From assembly GCF_007860095.1 (NCBI RefSeq), contig NZ_SJPT01000011.1, positions 62,001 to 126,000 of the forward strand: a stretch of DNA of 64,000 bases, given 5' to 3'. The stretch is from Novipirellula galeiformis. GTDB lineage: Bacteria; Planctomycetota; Planctomycetia; Pirellulales; Pirellulaceae. Position numbers and translations under genes: made by a program. The notes beneath the pieces were generated by a model. That model saw only the letters and a list, made by a program, of their open reading frames with translations, ran no database searches and was not told the DNA's origin. Numbering within the stretch: the first letter of the stretch is position 1; each line of letters opens with the position of its first letter. This document shows, piece by piece, positions 44,606 through 52,753 of the stretch.

Positions 44606-45096
44606 GTCTCCCAAACCAGCGGCAAATCGAACGCGGAAACGGCTCGCTAAAGGGAACCGTTTACTCGTATTTGACGGTGTTTTGGCTCGGTAAAAAAACA
44701 TCCTGCCGAGCACGCTGCCGCGGGAGCGTGGTTCGCCGAAGAGGCTTGAGTTGCCCTGAATGCGCGCATGGATTGCCTAATCAATGGGCATCTCGACGGG
44801 AGGATGCGAGCTTCGATGGGCGTCGCGAGCTATGCTTGACGTGTTAGGGAAAACAAAGGTTCCAGGAGTCGTTCCCCGCCAGAGTTTGGGGATTTGATTC
44901 ATCAAAGCAGCGGCTCTTCGTCTGGGATCGCATCGTTTTTGCAACGACGGAGCTCCGTACGTAGAATGTCGTGCCCCGCCGCTCGCAATCGCCTACGGGT
45001 TCATTTGAGCTGCTTCAGCCCGCCGCATTCGGATTTGCCCCTTTGAGTCTTCTTGAGATTCCCTCATCTCATCCTTACATCGTTTAGTCAATCAAC
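44606..45096. other. gene-free stretch between divergent glnN and the PL26-like gene
   Basis: Upstream of the sigma-54 site, a place where an enhancer-binding activator could bind, and of the plus-strand secreted-enzyme gene. A weak inverted pair (GGCTCGG ... CCGAGC near 44681-44712) is present. No gene or RNA recognised. Confidence 0.5.
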
Positions 45097-48000
45097 ATGA
45101 AATTTTGCCCGCCCCATTCCGTCTTTGTCACGGTTGTCTTGTCGCTTTCACTTTTGGGGATCCCAGGTCCTGTTAAGTCAGCTGGTGCCGAGGATTCTCC
45201 ACAAGCACCCGTGATCGAGCATCTCAGCACGCAGGCGGTGCTTGCCGAAGAGGGTTCCCGTTGGCATGTGCAGGTGCGTTTCACCACCTCAGCACCGGCG
45301 ATCTGTTACGTGACGAGCGGTCCCTCGGCCGCAGCACTCAAAGCGGGCAGGCCTGAAATCGAAGCCCTGCGCAACCACCGATTCGATGTTGCTGCGACGA
45401 TCGGACAGCCCCATTTCATCCAAGTTCATGGCACGGCCGGAGAGCGGGGCTTTTCGTCGGACGTCATCGAAGTGGCACCGCCGAAACCCTTTCCCGCCGG
45501 ATCCGGAAAGCGAACGGAGGTTCCCCTGACCGTGCGAGAAACGGCCGGCGTCGCTCGCAATGAACCGGTCACGTTTGGTTTGCCGATCCCGCAAGGGGCG
45601 CTCGGCCATCCGGATAGCGTTGCACTCTTGGATGGGAAAAACGCGATCGCCGCGCAATGCCGCGCGCTGGTCCGCTGGCCTGATCGCACGGTGAAATGGC
45701 TACTCGTCAGCGGGCGGGTCGAGCTGAAGGCCAATCAGACCAAAAATCTCACGCTTGCCTTTGGTGGTGACGTCAAACCGGCGACGGATTCCGCTAAATC
45801 CTTGCTGCAGGAAAGCGGCAACTCGATGGTGGTGGATACCGGGAAAACTCGTTTTGTGATGGACCGCAAAACCGGTCTCGGCACCATCGAAACCGCCAAC
45901 GGACTGCTCAGTCAACTGCCCCAGTCCCGTTTGACCAGCACCGACGGACGCGTCTTCATGGGCAAAGTCGAGAGCGGCACGGTGGAGGAGAGCGGGCCGC
46001 AAAGGGTCGTGATTCTGACTCGTGGGCATCATCTCGACGAAGCGGGCGAGCCGCTGTTTGGCTTCGAGTTGCGGTACTTTCTTCACGCAGGGGATCCCTA
46101 TGTCCGCGTCGATCACATTCTGCAGCACGACATCGTGTCGGCGGACATGAAGTATGGCGACGAGATGAAATCGTTCCGCTCGCTGGATCTCGTTTTCGGC
46201 ACCGAAACGGAGGGAGCTCGTGTCGCGATCGATGAAAACAAAAAACACTCGCTTGCTCCTGGTGAACGTCTTTTTCAGCACGAGAGCGATGCCTTCTCGT
46301 TGCCCTCGGGCGGCACCGGAACTCGTTCGCCCGGGCTGGCGACTTCAGGCAAGTTGACCGTCGCGGTGCGAGATTTCTGGCAGCAGTGGCCCAAGGCGAT
46401 CACCGCTGAAAGAGGGGCTCTGGCGCTGGGGCTCTACCCTGCGATTGACTCCGAGGACCGCTACGCGAATCGGCCCAACGAGCACGTCCTTTACTTCTAT
46501 CTGCGTGACGGGAACTACACGTTCCGCTCTGGATTTGAAAAACGGCACGAACTTTTAATCGGTCCCTCGACGGGCGAGGTCCAGTGGGATGAAATCGAGG
46601 GCCGCGTGAACGAACCGCTGCTGGTAACGGCTTCACCGGACTGGTATCTCGGTTCGGGGGCACTGGCGGGTCTGGCGGCCCAGAATGCACCGGAGTTTTC
46701 GGCCTATGACAAAATGCTTGCCGACGATACCGACGGCTACGTCGCGCAGCGTGAGGAAAACAACTGGTATGGACTGATGAACTTCGGCGACTGGTGGGGC
46801 GAGCGAGGCGGCAACTGGGGGAACATCGAATACGATCTGCAAAACGCCATGCTGACCCAGTATTTTCGCACCGCCGACAAACGCTTTTTTGATGTCGCCG
46901 AGGACGCCGCCCGCCACAATGCCGACGTCGACGTCGTGCACTTTGCGGCCGGACAAAAGGCCGGTCCCGGTAACGCCCGGCGGGTCGGACAAGCCTGGGT
47001 TCACTGCATGGGACACACCGGCGGCTACTATCCCCGCGATTACATGGGGATGTCGATCTACGCTCAGGGCTACGCCGAAAACGAAGGGCACATGTGGAAT
47101 CAAGGCAATCTCGCCTATTGGCTGCTGACGGGAGATCAACAGGTCCGTCGTTCCGCGTTGCAGTTGGGCGACTGGCTGGCCGGGCCGAACACCATCGACT
47201 TCCGCTACGGCAACGCCCGCGTTCCCGGTTGGATGGGCATCATCGCGATGTCATCCTACTTCGCCACCCAGGATCCTTATTACCTCAATGCGATGCACTT
47301 GATCTATGAAGAGGTCCAGGAGAAGGCCGACCCCCAAGCGGGATTGTGGGTGCACAAACTCAGCCGCGGTCACTGCAATTGCGAGGAACCCCATTACGGC
47401 GAAGCGGGATTCATGGCCGGCGTGATGATGACGTCCCTCAAATACTATTATCTCGCGACCGGTGACGAGGAGATCGCACAACGGATCGTGAATATCGCTC
47501 GTTGGCTGGTGGATAATCTGTACGATGCGAAGTCCGGTAATTTTCGCTACACCTCGTGCCCGCTGACAGGTGTCGCGTCGACCAGTCCGCTGATTATTGC
47601 CAATGGACTCGCCTTTGCGGCCAACCAATCCCGCGACAGAAATTTGATGCGGGTGGCGCAGGAGACGTTTCTGCGGGGCATGATCGCTGCGGGCACGGCA
47701 ACCCGCGGCAAGTCGCTCGCCTACACCACTTGTTCGGCACCGTTCGCGCTCGATGAGATGGCGCATTTTCCCGGGCCTACGCTCGCCGAGGAGTACCATC
47801 GTAATGTCGAAGCCGCACTGGACCCTACGCGGGGAATTCTGCCCAGTGCCGTGCCGAATCCTGATTTCGAACAGCACACCGACGGTTGGGTGGCCCGTCC
47901 CGGCTTGAAATTGACCCATAGCAGCGAAATTCGTCACAGTGGCGTCGGAGCCGCCAAGATCTCAGGCCGCAGCGACAAACAGAACGAATATGTCGTGACA

Positions 48001-48759
48001 CGTTACGCCAGCGGCCCCCCGTGGGAGATCCTGACGCTTAGACCCGGTAAAAAAATGCGTCTGCTTCTGTGGCTACGGATCGACCAAATCAGTGAGGGTG
48101 CGCCTGCCCCGACCGCGCGACTTTCCACGCGCAGCCGAGGCCGGACGCGGCAATCGTTCCCGACCGAGCCCTACGACCTGACGCGGCTCGGCGAATGGCA
48201 ACTACTGCAGACCGAGTTCACGGTTCCCGCAGGGACCGATGCCGCTTACATCGCCGTCGGCACTCATACTAAAGAGCCCGTCGAAGCCACCCTTTATCTC
48301 GACGATGTCAATCTCGTGCCCGCCGATGCACCGCAGTCGCGCGATACTTATCTGTGGTCGTTGGTCGAAGCGGAAGACGCCAAACGCAGCGGTGCCGTTG
48401 AGCTCATCGATGAAGATCTACTTGATGGGTGGAAGTTCCTCGCCACCGCCTCCGGCGTGAAAGCAGGCACAGCCACCTTTACCGTCAATGTCCCCGAATC
48501 CGCCTCGTATCCGGTCCGTTTACGGGCCCGGAATCCCGCCAACGCCTCCGACGAAGCGGGCTCGGCGGCGCCGATGCAAGTCATTGTTGATGGAGGCGAA
48601 GCGATCAAGCTCGATGTTGACAGCAGTAGTTGGAAATGGTTTTCGCTTCCTGAAGAACTGACGTTTGACGCAGGAGAGCACCAGATCGAAATCCGTTTTC
48701 CCGAGAACAGTGGCGTTCAGTTACATTCCATGTTGATCGGTGGACTTCCGCTGCAGTAG
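45097..48759 (+). CDS. large secreted exo-rhamnogalacturonan-lyase-like (PL26/YetA-type) protein with C-terminal carbohydrate-binding modules
   Basis: 1220 residues with signal peptide (VTVVLSLSLLGIPGPVKSAGA). After a fibronectin-like stretch, residues from about 137 (RTEVPLTVRETAGVARNEPV, FGLPIPQGAL, VKWLLVSGRVELKANQ) match the N-terminal RIFT barrel of PcRGLX/YetA proteins. A beta-sandwich and an alpha/alpha toroid (GDWWGERGGNWGNIEYD, HCMGHTGGYYPRDYMGMS, YAENEGHMWNQGN) follow to about 900. Residues 920-1085 look like a CBM4/9-type sandwich and 1090-1220 like a CBM6-type module. Likely acts on pectin-type or other acidic plant/algal polysaccharide outside the cell. Family reading is by motif; substrate is inferred. 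Confidence 0.8.
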   Translation: MKFCPPHSVFVTVVLSLSLLGIPGPVKSAGAEDSPQAPVIEHLSTQAVLAEEGSRWHVQVRFTTSAPAICYVTSGPSAAALKAGRPEIEALRNHRFDVAATIGQPHFIQVHGTAGERGFSSDVIEVAPPKPFPAGSGKRTEVPLTVRETAGVARNEPVTFGLPIPQGALGHPDSVALLDGKNAIAAQCRALVRWPDRTVKWLLVSGRVELKANQTKNLTLAFGGDVKPATDSAKSLLQESGNSMVVDTGKTRFVMDRKTGLGTIETANGLLSQLPQSRLTSTDGRVFMGKVESGTVEESGPQRVVILTRGHHLDEAGEPLFGFELRYFLHAGDPYVRVDHILQHDIVSADMKYGDEMKSFRSLDLVFGTETEGARVAIDENKKHSLAPGERLFQHESDAFSLPSGGTGTRSPGLATSGKLTVAVRDFWQQWPKAITAERGALALGLYPAIDSEDRYANRPNEHVLYFYLRDGNYTFRSGFEKRHELLIGPSTGEVQWDEIEGRVNEPLLVTASPDWYLGSGALAGLAAQNAPEFSAYDKMLADDTDGYVAQREENNWYGLMNFGDWWGERGGNWGNIEYDLQNAMLTQYFRTADKRFFDVAEDAARHNADVDVVHFAAGQKAGPGNARRVGQAWVHCMGHTGGYYPRDYMGMSIYAQGYAENEGHMWNQGNLAYWLLTGDQQVRRSALQLGDWLAGPNTIDFRYGNARVPGWMGIIAMSSYFATQDPYYLNAMHLIYEEVQEKADPQAGLWVHKLSRGHCNCEEPHYGEAGFMAGVMMTSLKYYYLATGDEEIAQRIVNIARWLVDNLYDAKSGNFRYTSCPLTGVASTSPLIIANGLAFAANQSRDRNLMRVAQETFLRGMIAAGTATRGKSLAYTTCSAPFALDEMAHFPGPTLAEEYHRNVEAALDPTRGILPSAVPNPDFEQHTDGWVARPGLKLTHSSEIRHSGVGAAKISGRSDKQNEYVVTRYASGPPWEILTLRPGKKMRLLLWLRIDQISEGAPAPTARLSTRSRGRTRQSFPTEPYDLTRLGEWQLLQTEFTVPAGTDAAYIAVGTHTKEPVEATLYLDDVNLVPADAPQSRDTYLWSLVEAEDAKRSGAVELIDEDLLDGWKFLATASGVKAGTATFTVNVPESASYPVRLRARNPANASDEAGSAAPMQVIVDGGEAIKLDVDSSSWKWFSLPEELTFDAGEHQIEIRFPENSGVQLHSMLIGGLPLQ

Positions 48760-49153
48760 CTCGAATCGGGGGAGTCGGGTAGGGCCGGTTCCGACCGGCC
48801 AATTTCGATCGGTCACGTCGGCGATGATGATGTTGCTGTAAACGCCAGCCGATACAGCTTCCTCGAGTCCTTGGCCAAGCAACTCGTAATCTTAATCTTA
48901 CTCATAATCTTAATCCCGTCTGCGCAAGCCTGCGCCGGACCGGAACCAGTCGGAGAAGATTAGGATTAAGAGTAAGATTATGATTAAGAGATAGAAGGAG
49001 GTTACGTCGAGTAGTGCCGGTTCCCACCGGTCGATTTCGATCGGTCGTGCTCGCGAAGGCGATGTTGCTGAAAAAGCCAATCGGTACTGCTTCGTGGAAT
49101 CCTTGGCCAAGTAACTCTTTAACGCAGCCCCAACGGGGCGGTCCTGTGTCAGC

Positions 49154-49176
49154 CCAGGGTGAAGCCCTGGTTTTTT
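49154..49176 (+). terminator. terminator-like hairpin inside array I
   Basis: CCAGGG-TGAAG-CCCTGG followed by six T, a compact intrinsic-terminator form on the plus strand, about 395 bases after the PL26-like gene. It may end that transcript or belong to the repeat itself. Confidence 0.5.
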
Positions 49177-49196
49177 GTTTCCGAAATGGGACCTGC

Positions 49197-49252
49197 AGCC
49201 CCAACGGGGCGGCCCTAAACCCATGGTTGATTCGGGCCGCCCCGTTGGGGCT
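49197..49252. repeat. perfect 19-base-stem palindrome nested in array I
   Basis: AGCCCCAACGGGGCGGCCC and its exact inverse, separated by an 18-base loop. The same element with small changes lies at 52163-52218 in array II, and a half copy at 49126-49141. Confidence 0.9.
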
Positions 49253-49573
49253 TTGTGTTCGTAAACGTGTTCCGTTGCCCCAGGGCGGCGCTGTGCTCTG
49301 CCCTGGGCTGACATAGGGCCGCCCCCTTGGAGCTGAACAGTCACGCCCAAATCCATTCGTAGTCAATCGCAAGTCCATAGCCGATTCGACGATCCTCATT
49401 GCCTGATAAAACTTTTGAGGTGCCGCCGACGATATAATCGACGCGTGAGTGCACCGGATGCAGGTTGATGAAGCAAGCGGTAGCTCGATCAATCGAAATC
49501 GAATCAAATCACCCAAACGTAAAGACACAATTTAGGTCGGGGGAACCATTGCACACTAACGTGGCAAAAAACA

Positions 49574-50443
49574 ATGAGCGACTGGCAACCTAACATCTGC
49601 GACTGCCCAGCCGGTGACTTGATTACGATCGATTCGCAGCATTGGGACGCCTGTTTGCGCAGGCTTTCCAAGGGAGATCTCGCGGGCGTTCATATTTCGG
49701 CAATGTCCCGTTACGCGGAGAAGGACCTTGAGTTCTTACGAGACTTTCCCAACATCACGGCAGTCGCTATCAGTTATGGGAAAGGAATTGATCTGGCGGG
49801 GCTGCAGTATCTCAAAGGCTTGCAGTACTTGACTTTGGATACCTACAAAGGTCCGCCGGATTTGGGCCAGTTCTCGAAACTGCGGACGCTGAGCGCCGAG
49901 TGGTCGCCGCAATTGAGTCCGGATGAACGCAACGAGCAACTAGAGAATTTGACGCTTTTTAAGTACAAGTGTCCCCGCTCTGATTTGAGTTGCCTTCCGG
50001 TGGTTCCATCGCTAAAACACCTCGAATTGAACTTGTCTGCGATCACTTCGCTCGAGGGAGTTGAGCGGCAGCGGCATGTGCAATCGCTGCATTTCTACCG
50101 GTTTGCGAAGTTAACCCGCATTGCCGATATCACCTCTCTGTCAGGCGGGAGTTTGCAGCTAGTTAAGTTCGAGCTGTGTAAGAAGATCGAAGACATCGAT
50201 CAACTTGGACAATTGGAGAGCGTTAAGAAGATGACGCTTGATCGTTGTGCTGACATTAAGGACTTGGAGTTTCTGCGAGGATGTTCGCAGCTGGAAGAGT
50301 TCGTCATCTTGGACACGAAGATCCTTAGCGGTGACCTTCGTCCGCTTCTTGATCTACCGAAGCTGAGGTATTTTTGTACTTCCGATAAACGTCACCATTC
50401 TCATTCAAAAGCTGAGATCAACGCCTTGCTGCGAAGTAGGTAG
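49574..50443 (+). CDS. leucine-rich-repeat protein
   Basis: 289 residues without signal peptide. From about residue 55 onward there are irregular repeats of roughly 20-25 residues with LxxLxL cores (LKGLQYLTLDTYKG, SLKHLELNLSAITSLEGV, SVKKMTLDRCADIKDLEFL, QLEEFVILDTKI), a cytoplasmic LRR solenoid for protein binding. The end is His/Lys-rich. It sits alone between repeat array I and a gene-free stretch, followed by a NYN-LOTUS gene. No enzymatic domain. Possibly an accessory or immunity-type protein, but nothing in the sequence proves it. Confidence 0.78.
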   Translation: MSDWQPNICDCPAGDLITIDSQHWDACLRRLSKGDLAGVHISAMSRYAEKDLEFLRDFPNITAVAISYGKGIDLAGLQYLKGLQYLTLDTYKGPPDLGQFSKLRTLSAEWSPQLSPDERNEQLENLTLFKYKCPRSDLSCLPVVPSLKHLELNLSAITSLEGVERQRHVQSLHFYRFAKLTRIADITSLSGGSLQLVKFELCKKIEDIDQLGQLESVKKMTLDRCADIKDLEFLRGCSQLEEFVILDTKILSGDLRPLLDLPKLRYFCTSDKRHHSHSKAEINALLRSR

Positions 50444-51102
50444 GACCGGTTCCTACAGAGCGGGGTTCGAGGGGCTGTTTGGTTTTCTTTGTGAGCTTTG
50501 TGCCCTGTTGTGGCTAGAAAAGTAAAAGACGATGCCACCCAGCGAATGGACGTGTCAGAACGACCAGAGTTTGCCGACGATATCGGAGGTTGCGGTTATG
50601 GAGATGGGCTGGCCACGAAAGGGCACGAGGGACACAACGGAAGAAAAGAAGGTGATGTTAGCGGGCGTACATTCTTAATGCAGTAGAGGAGGGCTTCGCC
50701 GGAGGCAGGCTAAGTGTTCGATTTTCGATTGGCATTGCAGGACGAAGAAAAGGCGAACGGGGTCGATTCGAACGTGCCGGCCTCCGCGTCGTGGATGGAA
50801 GACAGGTTGAAAAATGGGAGGTTAAGAAATCGGAACACAAAATCAAGGAAACCGATTCCGACAGCGGTGTAGCGGGGGAAGGAGAGGAACGAACGGTGGG
50901 AACCAGCCCTACTTTTGCTTATTAATCTGGCGATTGACGGTACAAATCGCGTGCTCCACTTTTCAGCCGTGACCGACGCTATAATCGACCGCGGGGTGGC
51001 ACCCAACACGTTTGTCGCAGCGACCTTCATGCCGTGCTTCGGTCTACGCCTCTTGCTGTGCCCCATTCCCTTGCTCACCGTTCCCTTGAGTGATCGACAT
51101 TC
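50444..51102. other. gene-free stretch with decayed repeat fragments
   Basis: Between the LRR and NYN genes. GTAGGACCGGTTCCTAC near 50441 and an inverted GTGGGAACCAGCCCTAC near 50895-50911 resemble the opening motif of the large repeats. Open frames here are low-complexity and unsupported. Confidence 0.5.
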
Positions 51103-51828
51103 ATGCCTGACAACAGTCTCGACGACAGCATTGCGTTACTGATTGATGCGGACAACGCGCCGGCCGCAAAGATCGACTTCATCATCTCCGAACTGGCCAC
51201 CTACGGCGTCGTCAATATCCGAAAAGCCTATGGAAACTGGACCAAGCGTGCGCTGGATGGTTGGATCAAGGTGCTGCATGAATATGCGATTGCCCCGAAA
51301 CAATGTTTCGACCTGGTGAAAGGAAAAAACGCGGCCGACATGTCGCTGCTGATCGACGCCATGGACATCCTCTACACCAAGCAGGTCAATACGTTTGGTC
51401 TGGTTTCGTCGGACTGCGACTTCACCCCGCTGGTTCTTCGGCTGCGAGAGGATGGTAAGCAAGTCATCGGATTCGGCCGACAAACATCGCCGGAGGCCTT
51501 CGTGTTGGCGTGCAGTCATTTCATCTATCTGGACGAAGACGACACCAGCAAAACGCCGCAGAAGAAGAAGGAGAATTCGCTCTCCTCGCTAAAACAAAAC
51601 ACCAAACTGATCAACACGCTTCGGTCGGCCGTCAAGGACGCAGCCGACGAAGATGGTTGGGCATCGCTTGGCCCCGTAGGGTCTTACATTTCCAACCAAG
51701 GACCGTTCAATCACCGCACCTACGGTTTTCCAAAACTCAGTGACATGTTTGAGGCGATCGATCTGTTCGAAATCAAAAAGAGCAAGCAAGCTGGCCGAAC
51801 CGCCGTTTACGTAAGGCTCCGAAAGTGA
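51103..51828 (+). CDS. NYN-domain ribonuclease-like protein with C-terminal OST-HTH/LOTUS domain
   Basis: 241 residues. N-terminal NYN (PIN-like) domain: IALLIDADNAPA with the first acidic pair near 16-18, NWTKRALDGW, NAADMSLLIDAMD and VSSDCDFTPLVLRLRE, giving the acidic metal site of LabA/DUF88 nucleases. Residues 168-241 (TLRSAVKDAADEDGWASLG, GFPKLSDMFEAIDLFEI) form a LOTUS winged helix that binds RNA. Likely a metal-dependent RNA-processing or RNA-surveillance nuclease. Repeat array II begins at its stop codon. Confidence 0.9.
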   Translation: MPDNSLDDSIALLIDADNAPAAKIDFIISELATYGVVNIRKAYGNWTKRALDGWIKVLHEYAIAPKQCFDLVKGKNAADMSLLIDAMDILYTKQVNTFGLVSSDCDFTPLVLRLREDGKQVIGFGRQTSPEAFVLACSHFIYLDEDDTSKTPQKKKENSLSSLKQNTKLINTLRSAVKDAADEDGWASLGPVGSYISNQGPFNHRTYGFPKLSDMFEAIDLFEIKKSKQAGRTAVYVRLRK

Positions 51829-52700
51829 GTCGAGTAGGGCCGGTACCGACCGGCCGATTTCGAACCGTCACGCTCGCGATGGCGACGTTGCTGTAAACGC
51901 CAATCGATACGGCTTCCTCGAGTCTTTGGCCAAGCAACTCATAATCTTAATCCCGTCTGCGCAAGCCTGCGCCGGACCGGAACCAGTCGGAGAAGATTAG
52001 GATTAAGAGTAAGATTATGATTAAGAATTAAAAGGTGGCCACGTCGAGTAGTGCCGGTTCCGACCGGCCGATTTCGATCAGTCACGCCCGCGATGGCGAC
52101 GTTGCTGTAAACGCCAATCGATACGGTTTCGCCGAGTCCTTGAACAAGCAACTCTTTAACGCAGCCCCAACGGGGCGGTCGTAAACCCGTGGTTGATTCG
52201 GGCCGCCCCGTTGGGGCTTTGGTTTGTAAACTGTTCCGCCCCCCCAGGGCGGCGCTGTGCTGTGCCCTGGGCTGACATAGGACCGCCCCCCTTGGGGCTG
52301 AACAGTCACGCTCGCGATGGCGACGTTGCTGTAAACGCCAATCGATACCGCTTCCTCGAGTCCTTGGCCAAGCAACTCGTAATCTTAATCTTACTCGTAA
52401 TCTTAATCCCGTCTGCGCAAGCCCGCGCCGGACCGGCACCAGTCGGAGAAGATTAGGATTAAGAGTATGATTAAGAATTAAAAGGTGCCACGTCGAGTAG
52501 TGCCGGTTCCGACCGGCCGATTACGGTCGATCACACTCGCGATGGCGACGTTGCTGTAAACGCCAATCGATACAGCTTCCTCAAGTCCTTGAACAAGCAA
52601 CTCATAATCTTAATCCCGTCTGCGCAAGCCTGCGCCGGACCGGCACCAGTCGGAGAAGATTAGGATTAAGAGTAAGGTTAGGATTAAGAAATAGAAGGTG
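51829..52700 (+). repeat. repeat array II: about four tandem ~190-260-base units
   Basis: Units begin near 51829, 52043, 52304 (opening motif missing) and 52492. Each has TTGCTGTAAACGCCAATCGA, a CCTTG...CAAGCAACTC segment and, except the second, the long hairpin (CTTAATCCCGTCTGCGC arm, GGAGAAGATTAGGATTAAG arm). The second unit carries the nested palindromes instead. Similarity between units is roughly 90 percent by eye. Same orientation as array I. The array fills the whole interval to the GGT gene; no gene is supported within it. Confidence 0.88.
52163..52218. repeat. nested palindrome in array II
   Basis: AGCCCCAACGGGGCGG...CCGCCCCGTTGGGGCT around a loop with GTGGTTGATTC, the counterpart of the element at 49197-49252. 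A CCCAGGGCGGCGC...GCCCTGGGC pair follows at about 52244-52271. Confidence 0.88.
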
Positions 52701-52753
52701 ATATCGCATGCTGATGCGAGCTACCCGAGTGCAAGCAATGGTTTCAACCATGC

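Larger units (their letters stand above)
48775..49345 (+). repeat. repeat array I: two ~230-base units, the second with nested palindromes
   Basis: Unit 1 (48775-49005) runs from GTCGnGTAGnGCCGGTT through TTGCTGTAAACGCC and TCCTTGGCCAAGCAACTC to a long hairpin at about 48888-48988, whose arms contain TAATCTTACTC and its complement around a GCGCA/TGCGC inner hairpin. Unit 2 starts at 49006 with the same opening, but from about 49122 the hairpin is replaced by palindromic inserts. Array II at 51829-52700 has the same units in the same orientation. Confidence 0.85.

Noticed and set aside
48902-49528. Minus-strand frames across the repeat arrays (also 51939-52439 and 52602-53270)
   Set aside because: Their translations are readings of the repeats themselves, recurring with the units, and have no independent coding support.
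50498-51078. Short frames in the gap between the LRR and NYN genes
   Set aside because: Low-complexity, no family match, and no start signals.
51829-52700. CRISPR array
   Set aside because: Units are about 200 bases, similar throughout, without short repeats separated by unique spacers, and no cas gene is nearby.
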